Origin: JAJDXO01 sp965221855
GTDB taxonomy: Bacteria; Pseudomonadota; Alphaproteobacteria; Rhodospirillales; UBA2165
Direction of reading: 5' to 3'
Length of the DNA stretch: 64,000 nucleotides
Assembly: GCA_965221855.1 (NCBI GenBank)
Contig: CBDCSV010000001.1
Span: 496,001 to 560,000, forward strand
A program made the position numbers and the translations under genes. The notes under the pieces were generated by a model. It saw only the letters and a list, made by a program, of their open reading frames with translations, was not told the origin of the DNA and made no database searches. Shown piece after piece: positions 55,068 to 64,000 of this stretch. Each line of letters opens with the position of its first letter. Position 1 is the first letter of the stretch.

Positions 55068-56054
55068 ATGCCCATTGAAATCGGCCCGATCCGGCTGACC
55101 TCCCGTGTGTTGCTGGCGCCCATGTCGGGCGTGACCGACATGCCGTATCGGCGTCTGGTCAAACGTCACGGCGCCGGATTGGTGATCTCCGAGATGATCG
55201 CCAGCATGGCCATGATTTACGCCAACAAGAAGACCATGAAGATGGCCAGCAACTGCGCCGAGGAGTTTCCGATGGCGGTCCAGTTGGCCGGCTGCGAGCC
55301 GGAACCCATGGCCGAGGCGGCGCGGCTCAATGCGGACCGCGGGGCGGCAATCATCGACATCAACATGGGATGTCCGGTCAAGAAGGTGACGAATGGCCAC
55401 GCGGGCTCGGCGCTGATGCGCGACGAGGTGCTTGCCGGCAAACTCATCGAAGCCGTGGTGAACGCGGTCGATCTCCCGGTCACCCTCAAGATGCGCACCG
55501 GCTGGGACGATTCGTCGCGCAATGCGCCCCGGCTGGCGAGGATTGCCGAGGCGGCGGGCGTCAAGATGCTGACGGTCCATGGACGGACCCGCTGCCAATT
55601 CTACAAGGGACATGCCGACTGGGCGTTTATCCGCAGTGTCAAGGAGGCGGTCGGCATTCCGGTCATCGGCAACGGCGACGTCAATTCGGTGGAAGACGCA
55701 GGCGCGTTGCTGGAACAATCCGGCGCCGACGGGGTCATGGTCGGCCGCGGCTCCTATGGCCGGCCCTGGTTCCTCGGCCAAATCGAGCACTATCTCGAAA
55801 CGGGCAAGAGGCTGCCGGACCCTGATATTTCCGTCCAGCACCGGACATTGCTGGGCCACTACGACGACATTCTTTCCCATTACGGCACCGAGCGCGGTGT
55901 GCGTATCGCCCGGAAACACATCGGCTGGTATAGCCGGGGGCTGCACAATTCGGCCGGCTTCCGCGACAACGTCATGCGGATGACCGACCCGGCGGCGGTC
56001 AAGGCGGCCATAAACGACTTCTACGAACCGCTGGCGGAACGGCGCGCCGCGTGA
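55068..56054 (+). CDS. dusB: tRNA-dihydrouridine synthase DusB (NifR3)
   Basis: A 328-residue flavoenzyme that reduces uridine in tRNA. LAPMSGVTDMPYRRLVKRHG, INMGCPVKKVTNGHAGSAL (active-site Cys) and HGRTRCQFYKGHADW match NifR3/DusB. The ATG at 55068 fits the family N-terminus; the frame is open 18 codons further. It overlaps the ntrB start by four bases, the typical nifR3 - ntrB - ntrC operon. Confidence 0.96.
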   Translation: MPIEIGPIRLTSRVLLAPMSGVTDMPYRRLVKRHGAGLVISEMIASMAMIYANKKTMKMASNCAEEFPMAVQLAGCEPEPMAEAARLNADRGAAIIDINMGCPVKKVTNGHAGSALMRDEVLAGKLIEAVVNAVDLPVTLKMRTGWDDSSRNAPRLARIAEAAGVKMLTVHGRTRCQFYKGHADWAFIRSVKEAVGIPVIGNGDVNSVEDAGALLEQSGADGVMVGRGSYGRPWFLGQIEHYLETGKRLPDPDISVQHRTLLGHYDDILSHYGTERGVRIARKHIGWYSRGLHNSAGFRDNVMRMTDPAAVKAAINDFYEPLAERRAA

Positions 56055-57172
56055 ACCAGGACCTCGCCATGTCGGTACCGCCGCCAACGCCCATTGATGT
56101 TGACGGGATTCTGAACGCCCTGGAATCGGCGGTCGTCGTCGTCGACTCATCCAACCGGATCGTCTTTCTCAACAGCCGGGGCGAACAGTTTCTTTCTGCG
56201 AGCGCCGGACAGCTTTTCGGGACACCGCTCCATACCCTGTTGCCCGAGGACAGCCCGGTATTCACCATCATCGATCTGGTCCGCGATGTCGGCGCGGCCG
56301 TTTCGGAATATGGTCTGACCCTGGAATCCCCCCGGATCGACAAGCATTTCGTCAATGTGCAGGCGGGGCGGCTGGGCGACCAGCCGGATCATGTCGTACT
56401 GGCATTTTTCGAGCGGTCCATTGCCGACAAGATCGAGCGCCAATTGACGCACCGCAACTCGGCGCGCTCGGTGACCGCCATGGCCGCCATGCTGGCCCAC
56501 GAGGTGAAGAACCCGCTCTCCGGCATCCGCGGGGCGGCTCAGCTCCTGGAACAGAATTCCGAGCCCGAGGACAAAACGCTTACCCGCCTGATTTGCGACG
56601 AAACCGACAGGATTACCGCGCTCGTCGATCGCATGGAGGTGTTTTCCGACCAGCGCCCCTTGGAGCGGACCGCGGTAAACATCCATCAGGTATTGGAGCG
56701 GGTCATCACGCTGGCTCGCAACGGCTTCGCGAGCCACGCGCGGATTCGTGAAATATATGACCCGTCCCTGCCGGCCGTGGACGGTGATTTCGACCAACTG
56801 GTTCAGATTTTTCTGAATTTGGTCAAGAACGCCGCCGAGGCGATGCCGGAAAAGGGAGGCGAAATTACGATTGCCACCGCCTACCAGCACAGCGTTAGGT
56901 TCGCCGTCCCCGGACTATCCACCCGCACCAACCTTCCGCTCGTCGTCTCGGTTCAGGACAACGGAGACGGTATTCCGGAAGACTTGCAGGATCACCTGTT
57001 CGACCCCTTCGTGACCGGGAAACCCAAGGGCAGCGGTCTTGGGCTCGCGCTGGTCGCCAAGATGGTCGACGACCACGGCGGCGTCATCGAGCTCGATAGT
57101 GTCCCGGGCCGAACCATATTCAAGGTGATGCTCGCGGTCGCCCAGCAACCTCGGGAAGAAAACCATGACTAA
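56051..57172 (+). CDS. ntrB: Nitrogen regulation sensor histidine kinase NtrB
   Basis: A 373-residue soluble kinase with an N-terminal PAS domain (residues about 20-125), the H-box LAHEVKNPLSGI and an ATPase domain with NLVKNAAEAMPEKG, QDNGDGIPEDL and GSGLGLALVAKMVDDHGG. It controls NtrC by phosphorylation in response to PII. The GTG start overlaps the dusB stop (GTGA); it overlaps ntrC by eight bases. Confidence 0.96.
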   Translation: MNQDLAMSVPPPTPIDVDGILNALESAVVVVDSSNRIVFLNSRGEQFLSASAGQLFGTPLHTLLPEDSPVFTIIDLVRDVGAAVSEYGLTLESPRIDKHFVNVQAGRLGDQPDHVVLAFFERSIADKIERQLTHRNSARSVTAMAAMLAHEVKNPLSGIRGAAQLLEQNSEPEDKTLTRLICDETDRITALVDRMEVFSDQRPLERTAVNIHQVLERVITLARNGFASHARIREIYDPSLPAVDGDFDQLVQIFLNLVKNAAEAMPEKGGEITIATAYQHSVRFAVPGLSTRTNLPLVVSVQDNGDGIPEDLQDHLFDPFVTGKPKGSGLGLALVAKMVDDHGGVIELDSVPGRTIFKVMLAVAQQPREENHD

Positions 57173-58598
57173 TTCCACCATACTCGTCGCGGACGACGAC
57201 GGCGCCATCCGCACAGTGGTCAGCCAGGCGCTGGGCCGGGTCGGCTATGAGGTCCGGACGACCGGAAACGCGGCCACCCTGTGGAAGTGGGTCAACGACG
57301 GCGAGGGCAATGTCGTCGTTACCGACGTCGTGATGCCCGACGAGAATGGCCTCGACCTCATACCCCGGATCAAGAAAATTCGCCCGGAACTTCGCGTCAT
57401 CGTGATGAGCGCCCAAAACACGATGATGACCGCGGTCAACGCCACCCAGCGGGGCGCCTTCGAATATCTCCCCAAGCCGTTCGACCTCAACGAACTGATC
57501 AGCGTCGTGCGGCGGGCATTGGAGACCACGCCCGAGCCCCAGGATGCGCCGGAGCAGGGCGGCGATGAAACGCTGCCCCTGATTGGCCGCTCGGCGGCCA
57601 TGCAGGAGGTATATCGCTCGCTTGCGCGGCTGATGGGTACGGACCTCACGGTTCTGATTTCCGGCGAATCGGGCACCGGCAAGGAACTGGCCGCCCGCGC
57701 GCTGCACGACTACGGCAAGCGCAAGCATCACCCGTTCATCGCTCTCAACATGGCGGCGATCCCCCGCGAACTCATCGAGAGCGAACTGTTCGGTCACGAA
57801 AAAGGATCGTTTACCGGCGCGACCGCGCGAGCATCCGGCAGCTTCGAGCAGGCGGAGGGCGGCACCCTCTTCCTCGATGAAATCGGGGACATGCCGGCCG
57901 AAGCTCAGACCCGTTTGCTCCGTGTCCTGCAGGGAGGCGAATACACGACGGTCGGCGGGCGGACACCCATCAAGGCCAATGTCCGGATTATCGCCGCCAC
58001 GCACCGTGATCTGACCCAACTCATCCGCCAGGGTTTGTTTCGGGAAGACCTGTATTACCGGCTGAACGTGGTGCCGATCAGAATGCCTGCTTTGCGCGAG
58101 CGCCGGGAGGACATTCCGGAGCTGGTCAGCCATTTTCTGAGCCAATGCGCCGACGAGGGTTTGCCGTGGAAGAGCATCGACGAATCGGCCCTTGACCGCA
58201 TGCAGGCCTATCATTGGCCGGGCAATGTGCGCGAGATGGAAAATCTGGTCCGCCGGCTGGCCGCGCTCTATTCGGAGGAAACGATCGGCATCCAGGCGAT
58301 CGAGGCCGAGTTGGCCGAATCGCCGCCGCCGGAACCGGCCAACCGCGCCGGCAACGGCATCGGCGACGCCGTCGAGATTCATTTGAGAGACTACTTTTCG
58401 GCGCACCGCAACGTCATGCCCCCGGCCGGGCTCTATGACCGGGTGCTGAAGGAGGTCGAGCGGCCGCTTATCTCGCTGTCACTGGAGGCGACGCGGGGCA
58501 ATCAGCTGCGCGCCGCCAAGTTGCTGGGACTGAACCGGAACACGCTCAGGAAGAAAATTCGCGAACTCAACATCCCCGTCCTGAGAAGTCCGAAATAG
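57165..58598 (+). CDS. ntrC: Nitrogen regulation response regulator NtrC
   Basis: A 477-residue sigma54 activator with a receiver domain (VADDDGAIRT, phosphoacceptor Asp in VVTDVVMPDENG), an AAA+ domain (GESGTGKE, the sigma54-contact loop as GSFTGAT, FLDEIGDMPAEAQTRLLRVL) and a Fis-type HTH at the C-terminus (NQLRAAKLLGLNRNTLRKKI). Phosphorylated by NtrB, it activates nitrogen assimilation genes. Confidence 0.96.
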   Translation: MTNSTILVADDDGAIRTVVSQALGRVGYEVRTTGNAATLWKWVNDGEGNVVVTDVVMPDENGLDLIPRIKKIRPELRVIVMSAQNTMMTAVNATQRGAFEYLPKPFDLNELISVVRRALETTPEPQDAPEQGGDETLPLIGRSAAMQEVYRSLARLMGTDLTVLISGESGTGKELAARALHDYGKRKHHPFIALNMAAIPRELIESELFGHEKGSFTGATARASGSFEQAEGGTLFLDEIGDMPAEAQTRLLRVLQGGEYTTVGGRTPIKANVRIIAATHRDLTQLIRQGLFREDLYYRLNVVPIRMPALRERREDIPELVSHFLSQCADEGLPWKSIDESALDRMQAYHWPGNVREMENLVRRLAALYSEETIGIQAIEAELAESPPPEPANRAGNGIGDAVEIHLRDYFSAHRNVMPPAGLYDRVLKEVERPLISLSLEATRGNQLRAAKLLGLNRNTLRKKIRELNIPVLRSPK

Positions 58599-58660
58599 GG
58601 CAAGGAGTGAATCACCGGCGGCGCCCGTTACCGGGTGTCCGCGGGGAAACGGGCCATACC

Positions 58661-60943
58661 ATGGCGAACACGACGAGCTACAAGATCAGACGCATCCGGG
58701 TCCGGCTTCGCCGGATGCATGTGAATCGCGTTCTGGCGGCGATTTTGGTCGTGGCCTTGGGCGTGTCCGGGATCGCCACCGTGATCGCCATGCGCGATCT
58801 CGGCCCGCTCCAGACCGATTTCACCACGGTGATCATTCTACTGAACCTGGATGTCATTCTGGCCCTGGCGCTCGGCGCGCTGATCGCCCGGCGGATCGTC
58901 CGCAATTGGTCCCGCCGGACCGCCGGCGGCGCCGCAACCCGTTTGCATATCCGGCTGGTGGTCTTGTTCAGCCTGGTGGCGGTCATCCCGGCCATCCTGG
59001 TGGCCGTGTTCTCCGGCCTGTTTCTCAACTATGGCATCGAGTCGTGGTTCAGCGATCGCGTACGGACGGCGATCAACGAGTCTCAGGCGGTGGCGACCGC
59101 CTATCTGCGCGAGCACCAGCGGAATATCCGCGGCGACGCGCTGGCGATGGCCAACGACCTTAACCGCGCGGCACCCCGGATTCGCGTCGATCAACGATTC
59201 TTCCGTCAGCTGATGCAAACCCAAGCGCTCATCCGGGGCCTTCCCGAGGCGGCGGTGGTTGACGGCGCGGGCAACACCCTGATGTCGGCGGGCCTCAGCG
59301 TGTCGCTCGGGTTCGATGTCGCCGGACAGGATCTGCTCGGCAAAATATTTACCCAAACGCAACCCGGCGAGGTGCAGATACTGTCCAGCGACTCCGATGA
59401 CCGGGTGCGCGCCGGAATTCGTTTGGAGGCCTTCCCCGACGCGTACCTGCTGATCGGCCGCCTCGTTGAACCGCAGGTCCTCGACCACCTGTCCATGACC
59501 CGTGGCGCCGCAACCCAGTACCAGCAATTGGAGGACAGCCGGGAAGAGCTGCAGATTCGTTTTCTGGCCGTGTTTGCGCTGGTGGCGCTGCTGCTGCTTC
59601 TGGCCGCGGTCTGGACGGGTTGGACGGTTGCCAACCAACTGGCGACACCCATCGGCAAACTCATCGACGCCGCAGAACGAATCCGGTCCGGCGATCTTTC
59701 GGCCCGCGTCCAAACCGAGGGCAGCAGCAGTTCGAGCGACGAAATCGGTATGCTGAGCAGGGCCTTCAACCGCATGACCGAGCAGATCAACACCCAGCAG
59801 AAAGGACTGGTCGCCGCCAACCGTCAACTGGATGAGCGGCGCCAATTTACCGAGACCGTTCTCGGCGGTGTTTCGGCCGGCGTGATCGGCATGGACGCCG
59901 ACGGCGGCATCAACTTACCCAACCGGCGCGCATCCGAGTTGCTCGAGACCGACCTCGACAATGCATTGGGCCGGCCCCTGGCCGAGGTGGTTCCGGAAAT
60001 GGCCGAACTGTTCGCCGGCGTAGCGGCCGCCCCCGGAAAACCCGCCAACGCCGAATTGACGATCGAACGGGGCGGACGCCAGCGAACCCTGGTTGTCAGC
60101 ATTGCGGCCGAACGGCTCAACGGTAAGGCGATCGGCTTCGTCGTTACGTTCGATGATGTGACCGAGCTGGTTTCGGCGCAGCGAAAAGCCGCCTGGGCGG
60201 ATATCGCGCGGCGCATTGCCCATGAGATCAAGAATCCCCTGACCCCCATCCAACTTTCGGCTGAGCGATTGCGCCGCAAATATCAGAACGAAGTAGTCAG
60301 CGATCCGGAGGTATTCGCGAGTTGTACCGAGACGATCGTACGGCAGGTCGAAGACATTGGCCGGATGGTCGATGAGTTCTCGGCCTTCGCACGGTTGCCG
60401 CAGCCGGACCGCAAGTCCCAAAACCTCATCGAACTGTGCCGTGAAGCCGTCTTCCTCGAGCGCAATCGATGCCCGGAGATCAGCTATCAAGTGGAACTCC
60501 CCAAGGAACCGCTGCGGCTCAATTGCGACCGTCAACAGATCTCGCGGGTATTGACCAACGTTCTCAAGAATGCAGCTGAATCGATCCGCGCCAAATTCGG
60601 CGAAGCCGAATCGGCTTCCAACGGCATCATCTCCATGACCATCAACGACACCGCGAGCCATGTTATCGTCCAAATCGAGGATAACGGGGGCGGGCTCCCC
60701 AACCAGCTAATTGACCGGCTTGCGGAGCCTTACGTCACGACCCGGTCAAAGGGGACGGGGCTGGGACTGGCGATCGTGAAGAAAATTATGGAAGATCACC
60801 AAGGTGATCTAGTATTGCAGAACCGAGATGAGGGCGGGGCCCGTATCTCGTTGATGTTCGGGCGGGAAGCCGTCTCGGACAACGACACCAACCCGGATTC
60901 GGACGAATCCACGGAAAACACGACCCTGGCCCATGGCGCATGA
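58661..60943 (+). CDS. ntrY: Nitrogen regulation sensor histidine kinase NtrY
   Basis: A 760-residue membrane kinase. It has hydrophobic helices near the N-terminus (about residues 20-42, 50-70 and 95-120), a periplasmic loop, a further helix, a HAMP domain (TPIGKLIDAAERIRSGDLSA), a PAS domain, an H-box AHEIKNPLTPI and an ATPase with GTGLGLAIVKKIMEDHQG. The start is uncertain: ATG 58661 is listed, while GTG 58607 lies against AAGGA and would add 18 residues. It overlaps ntrX by 11 bases. Confidence 0.93.
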   Translation: MANTTSYKIRRIRVRLRRMHVNRVLAAILVVALGVSGIATVIAMRDLGPLQTDFTTVIILLNLDVILALALGALIARRIVRNWSRRTAGGAATRLHIRLVVLFSLVAVIPAILVAVFSGLFLNYGIESWFSDRVRTAINESQAVATAYLREHQRNIRGDALAMANDLNRAAPRIRVDQRFFRQLMQTQALIRGLPEAAVVDGAGNTLMSAGLSVSLGFDVAGQDLLGKIFTQTQPGEVQILSSDSDDRVRAGIRLEAFPDAYLLIGRLVEPQVLDHLSMTRGAATQYQQLEDSREELQIRFLAVFALVALLLLLAAVWTGWTVANQLATPIGKLIDAAERIRSGDLSARVQTEGSSSSSDEIGMLSRAFNRMTEQINTQQKGLVAANRQLDERRQFTETVLGGVSAGVIGMDADGGINLPNRRASELLETDLDNALGRPLAEVVPEMAELFAGVAAAPGKPANAELTIERGGRQRTLVVSIAAERLNGKAIGFVVTFDDVTELVSAQRKAAWADIARRIAHEIKNPLTPIQLSAERLRRKYQNEVVSDPEVFASCTETIVRQVEDIGRMVDEFSAFARLPQPDRKSQNLIELCREAVFLERNRCPEISYQVELPKEPLRLNCDRQQISRVLTNVLKNAAESIRAKFGEAESASNGIISMTINDTASHVIVQIEDNGGGLPNQLIDRLAEPYVTTRSKGTGLGLAIVKKIMEDHQGDLVLQNRDEGGARISLMFGREAVSDNDTNPDSDESTENTTLAHGA

Positions 60944-62342
60944 CATTCTAATCGTCGACGACGAGGCAGACATCCGGATGCTGACCGCTGGGATCCTCGA
61001 AGACGAGGGGCACCAGACGAGGGAAGCGCATGATTCCGACAGCGCGATGGCGATGATCGAAACCCGCCGGCCGAGCCTGATGTTGCTGGATATTTGGCTC
61101 GAAGGGAGCAAGCTGGACGGGATGCATATCCTCGAAGCGGTTCGTCAATCGCACCCCTCGCTGCCGGTCGTAATGATGAGCGGGCACGGAAACATCGAAA
61201 CGGCCGTTACCGCGATCAATCTCGGTGCCTATGATTTCATCGAGAAGCCGTTTACGGCCGACCGAATGATCATGGTCGTCAATCGTGCGGTCGAGGCCGC
61301 GGCCTTGAAGCGCGAGAACGAAGAACTCCGGCGCCGCGCCGGGGGCGACATCGAGTTGGTCGGCAATTCGCCCGCCATCAGCCAACTCCGGCAATCCATC
61401 GCCCGGGTTGCGCCGGCCAACAGCCGGGTCCTGATCACCGGCCCGGCGGGTACGGGCAAGGACGTGGTCGCCCGCCTGCTGCACGCCAACTCCAACCGGT
61501 CGGCGGGCCCCTTTATCTCGGTCAACTGCGCCACCTTGCAGGCCGATGGGTTCGAGCTCAGCCTGTTCGGCCGCGAGAGCGGAACCGGGGACGGCGGCGA
61601 AAACCACCATCTGATCGGTACTTTCGAACAAGCGCATAACGGGACCCTGTTTCTTGACGAGGTCGCCGATATGCCTATCGAGACGCAGGGCAAGATCGTG
61701 AGGGCGCTGCAGGAGCAGACATTTCAGCGAGTGGGCGGCACGACCCGCGTCGAGGTGGACGTCCGGGTCATGGCGGCGTCAACCAAGGACCTGGGCCAAC
61801 TCATGAGCGAAGGCAGGTTCCGCGAGGATCTGTTTTACCGCCTTAGGGTGGTGCCGCTGGAAGTCCCGCCGCTCAGGGATTGCCGGGAAGATATCCCCGC
61901 TCTGGCCAGGTTTTTCATGGAACGGACGGCGGAAAATGTCGGTAACCCGCCCCGCGAATTCGCCGAAGACGCCATTGCGACGCTGCAGGCCTACGAATGG
62001 CCCGGCAACGTGCGCGAGCTGAAAAATGTGGTCGAACGTCTCCTGATCATGGCGCCCGGCGAAAGCGATGAACCGATCCGCTCCGACATGGTTCCCAATG
62101 AGATCCGTTCCGGCGCGCCGGCGGTCGAGCTCGGCAATGACAATTCGGAAATCATGGGCCTGCCGTTGCGCGAGGCGCGTGAAATATTTGAGCGGGAATA
62201 CCTGATGGCGCAGGTCACACGGTTCGGCGGCAATATCTCCCGCACCGCCGCCTTTGTCGGCATGGAGCGCTCGGCACTCCATCGAAAACTCAAGTCGCTG
62301 GGCGTCCAGTCCGAAGACCGGGCGCGCGGCGCCGGCAACTGA
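60933..62342 (+). CDS. ntrX: Nitrogen regulation response regulator NtrX
   Basis: A 469-residue regulator with a receiver domain (IVDDEADIRML, LLDIWLEGSKLDG), an AAA+ domain (GPAGTGKD, FLDEVADMPIETQGKIVRAL) and a C-terminal Fis HTH (GNISRTAAFVGMERSALHRK). Where NtrC-type activators have GAFTGA, this protein has GTGDGGENHHLIGTFE, so the sigma54-contact loop is missing. Alphaproteobacterial NtrX commonly lacks it and may act as a sigma70-type regulator. It is the partner of NtrY. Confidence 0.94.
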   Translation: MAHDILIVDDEADIRMLTAGILEDEGHQTREAHDSDSAMAMIETRRPSLMLLDIWLEGSKLDGMHILEAVRQSHPSLPVVMMSGHGNIETAVTAINLGAYDFIEKPFTADRMIMVVNRAVEAAALKRENEELRRRAGGDIELVGNSPAISQLRQSIARVAPANSRVLITGPAGTGKDVVARLLHANSNRSAGPFISVNCATLQADGFELSLFGRESGTGDGGENHHLIGTFEQAHNGTLFLDEVADMPIETQGKIVRALQEQTFQRVGGTTRVEVDVRVMAASTKDLGQLMSEGRFREDLFYRLRVVPLEVPPLRDCREDIPALARFFMERTAENVGNPPREFAEDAIATLQAYEWPGNVRELKNVVERLLIMAPGESDEPIRSDMVPNEIRSGAPAVELGNDNSEIMGLPLREAREIFEREYLMAQVTRFGGNISRTAAFVGMERSALHRKLKSLGVQSEDRARGAGN

Positions 62343-62374
62343 CCGCCGGACAGGGCATTAACGGAATCGGATAG

Positions 62375-63751
62375 ATGAAGGTTATCGTCTGTGGCGCCGG
62401 GCAGGTCGGCTTCAATATCGCCCGCTACCTCGCTCAGGAAGACAACGACATCACCGTTGTCGATCAGTCACCCGAACTCATTCGAAAGATTTCCGATACG
62501 CTCGATGTGAAAGCGATCACCGGCTTCGCCTCGCACCCGGAAATTCTCGCCCGGGCCGGCGCCGCGGACGCCGATCTGTTGATCGCCGTCACCCAGGCCG
62601 ATGAAGTCAATATGGTGGCTTGCCAGGTCGCCCACTCATTGTTCGACGTGACCACCAAAATCGCCCGTATCCGCCAACAGGGCTACCTCAACCCCATGTG
62701 GGCGAATCTGTACAGCCGCGATCACATGCCCATCGACGTGGTCATCTCGCCGGAGCGCGAGGTCGCGGAGGCCATCGGCCGCCGCCTCGAGGTCCCTGGC
62801 GCCTTCGACATGATCCCGCTGGCCGACGGTAAGGTGAAACTTATCGGCGTCCGATGCGAGGAGGACTGCCCGATCGTCAATACGCCGCTGCGCCAGCTCA
62901 CCCAGTTGTTCCCCGACCTCAACGTGGTGATCATCGGCCTGGTACGGGACAACGAGGCGCGAATTCCGTCGGCCGGCGACGAAATGTTGCCGGGAGACGA
63001 GGTTTACTTCGTCGCCGAGAGTAACCATGTGCCGCGCGCAATGGCGGCCTTCGGGCATGAGGAAGCCGCGGCGCGCCGTCTGGTCATATTCGGCGGCGGA
63101 AACATCGGTCAGTTCCTGGCCCAGGCGATCGAAGAGAACAATCCGTCGGTAAACCTCAAGGTGATCGAAGCGGACAAGGTGCGCGCCGAGGCGGCGGCGC
63201 GGACGCTCAAGCGGTCCGTGGTGCTTGAAGGCGATGTCCTCGAGGCCGATATCCTGGAAGAGGCCAATGTGGGAACCGCCGAAGCCGTGGTCGCCGTGAC
63301 GAACGACGACGAGACCAACATTCTGGCTTCGCTGTTGGCCAAACGCCTGGGCAGCGGCCGCGCCATTACGTTGGTCAACAGCGGCGCCTACGCGCCATTG
63401 ATCTCATCCCTCGGGGTCGACGTCGCGGTCAGCCCCCGCAACATCACGGTCTCCACGATCCTTCAGCATGTCCGGCGCGGCCGTATTCATTCGGTAAACA
63501 CGTTGCGGGACGGGTTCGGCGAATTGATCGAGGCCGAAGCCATGGATACGTCGGGCCTGATCGGCAAACCGCTGAAGGAGGCCGAACTGCCCGACGATGT
63601 CATTTTGGGCTCGGTTGTCCGCAAGGATGAGGTTATTTTGCCCCGCGGCTCGACCGTGGTGGAAGTCGGCGATCGGATTGTCTTGTTCGCGCGGAGCGAG
63701 GCGGTTAAGGAAGTCGAGAAAATGTTCTCCGTCCGCCTGGAGTTTTTCTAG
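62375..63751 (+). CDS. trkA: Trk potassium uptake regulatory protein TrkA
   Basis: A 458-residue cytoplasmic protein with two RCK (TrkA-N/TrkA-C) halves. The Rossmann motifs are VCGAGQVGFNIARYLAQ at the start and IFGGGNIGQFLAQAIEE near residue 235. It gates the Trk/Ktr K+ channel by binding NAD(H). It follows ntrX and precedes dat, as in other Rhodospirillales-type genomes. Confidence 0.96.
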   Translation: MKVIVCGAGQVGFNIARYLAQEDNDITVVDQSPELIRKISDTLDVKAITGFASHPEILARAGAADADLLIAVTQADEVNMVACQVAHSLFDVTTKIARIRQQGYLNPMWANLYSRDHMPIDVVISPEREVAEAIGRRLEVPGAFDMIPLADGKVKLIGVRCEEDCPIVNTPLRQLTQLFPDLNVVIIGLVRDNEARIPSAGDEMLPGDEVYFVAESNHVPRAMAAFGHEEAAARRLVIFGGGNIGQFLAQAIEENNPSVNLKVIEADKVRAEAAARTLKRSVVLEGDVLEADILEEANVGTAEAVVAVTNDDETNILASLLAKRLGSGRAITLVNSGAYAPLISSLGVDVAVSPRNITVSTILQHVRRGRIHSVNTLRDGFGELIEAEAMDTSGLIGKPLKEAELPDDVILGSVVRKDEVILPRGSTVVEVGDRIVLFARSEAVKEVEKMFSVRLEFF

Positions 63752-63758
63752 CCGCGCC

Positions 63759-64000
63759 ATGCCGAGAATTGCTTACGTCAACGGTCAATACCTGCCGCAC
63801 CGGGAGGCGGCGGTCCATGTCGAAGACCGTGGATACCAGTTCGCCGACGGCGTCTACGAAGTGATCGCGGTCAGGGGCGGGGGCCTCGTCGACGAAGACC
63901 GTCATCTCGACCGGCTGGGCCGGTCGCTCGGGGAACTGCGGCTCGCCCGGCCGGTTTCCGGACAACCCCTCAAGTTCATCATGCGCGAGATTATTCGCCG
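63759..64000 (+). CDS. dat: D-amino-acid aminotransferase (class IV), 3' end outside window
   Basis: The visible 80 residues start MPRIAYVNGQYLPHREAAVH and contain VEDRGYQFADGVYEVIAVRG and then DRHLDRLGRSL, the N-terminal signature of fold-type IV D-amino acid/branched-chain aminotransferases. The ATG lies eight bases after the trkA stop. The distinction from BCAT or ADC lyase rests on the GYQFADGVYEV form and gene order. Confidence 0.85.
   Translation, partial: MPRIAYVNGQYLPHREAAVHVEDRGYQFADGVYEVIAVRGGGLVDEDRHLDRLGRSLGELRLARPVSGQPLKFIMREIIR

Overview
The window is high-GC DNA from an alphaproteobacterium, most like the Rhodospirillales and relatives. This rests on gene order: Rel - pdxJ - acpS ... 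lepB - rnc - era; glyA - nrdR - ribD - ribE - ribBA - ribH - nusB - thiL - H+-pyrophosphatase; rpmF - plsX - fabH - ihfA - merR - tRNA-Pro; and dusB - ntrB - ntrC - ntrY - ntrX - trkA - dat. No taxon name can be fixed from the sequence alone.

Layout. Positions 1-3917 hold the 3' part of a bifunctional (p)ppGpp synthetase/hydrolase, a DUF2062 membrane protein, pdxJ and acpS. Positions 3918-8200 are a lower-GC patch. In it a lipoprotein gene is split by an ISAs1-family element with a 10-bp target duplication, and a DUF6602-like gene is split by an IS630-family element with a TA duplication. Both reading frames close exactly when the IS and one target copy are removed. Positions 8210-16889 are a catabolic block: TRAP transporter, arylsulfotransferase-like protein, TetR regulator with a palindrome over a divergent promoter, alkylsulfatase-like metallo-hydrolase and two GST-fold proteins. 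Positions 16974-26640 carry a ThDP enzyme, a HisC-like aminotransferase, a full general L-amino-acid ABC transporter (aapJQMP type), an HD-domain protein, a thiolase and a small membrane protein. The lepB - rnc - era cluster resumes only at 27.2 kb, after palindromic intergenic repeats.

The most unusual structure is between rnc and era (28.7-31.0 kb). The rnc-end/era-start junction (92 bp) is present twice as diverged direct repeats. They bracket an IS256-family element (9-bp target duplication) and a two-gene module: a small DUF5678-like protein and a retropepsin-like aspartic protease. After era come a DNA adenine-methyltransferase-like gene with an in-frame TGA, a small membrane protein, and a second ISAs1 copy, identical in its transposase but inverted and lacking a target duplication. 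That copy marks a probable rearrangement junction before glyA.

From 36.8 kb on the window is mostly conserved housekeeping: one-carbon and riboflavin synthesis, NusB, ThiL, a proton-pumping pyrophosphatase, BamE, ribosomal protein L32, fatty-acid initiation, IHF-alpha, tRNA-Pro, QueF, IspDF, DusB, the NtrBC/NtrYX nitrogen systems and TrkA. A 196-bp MITE-like element lies between fabH and ihfA. It has 17-bp inverted repeats related to the ISAs1 termini and a perfect 10-bp target duplication.
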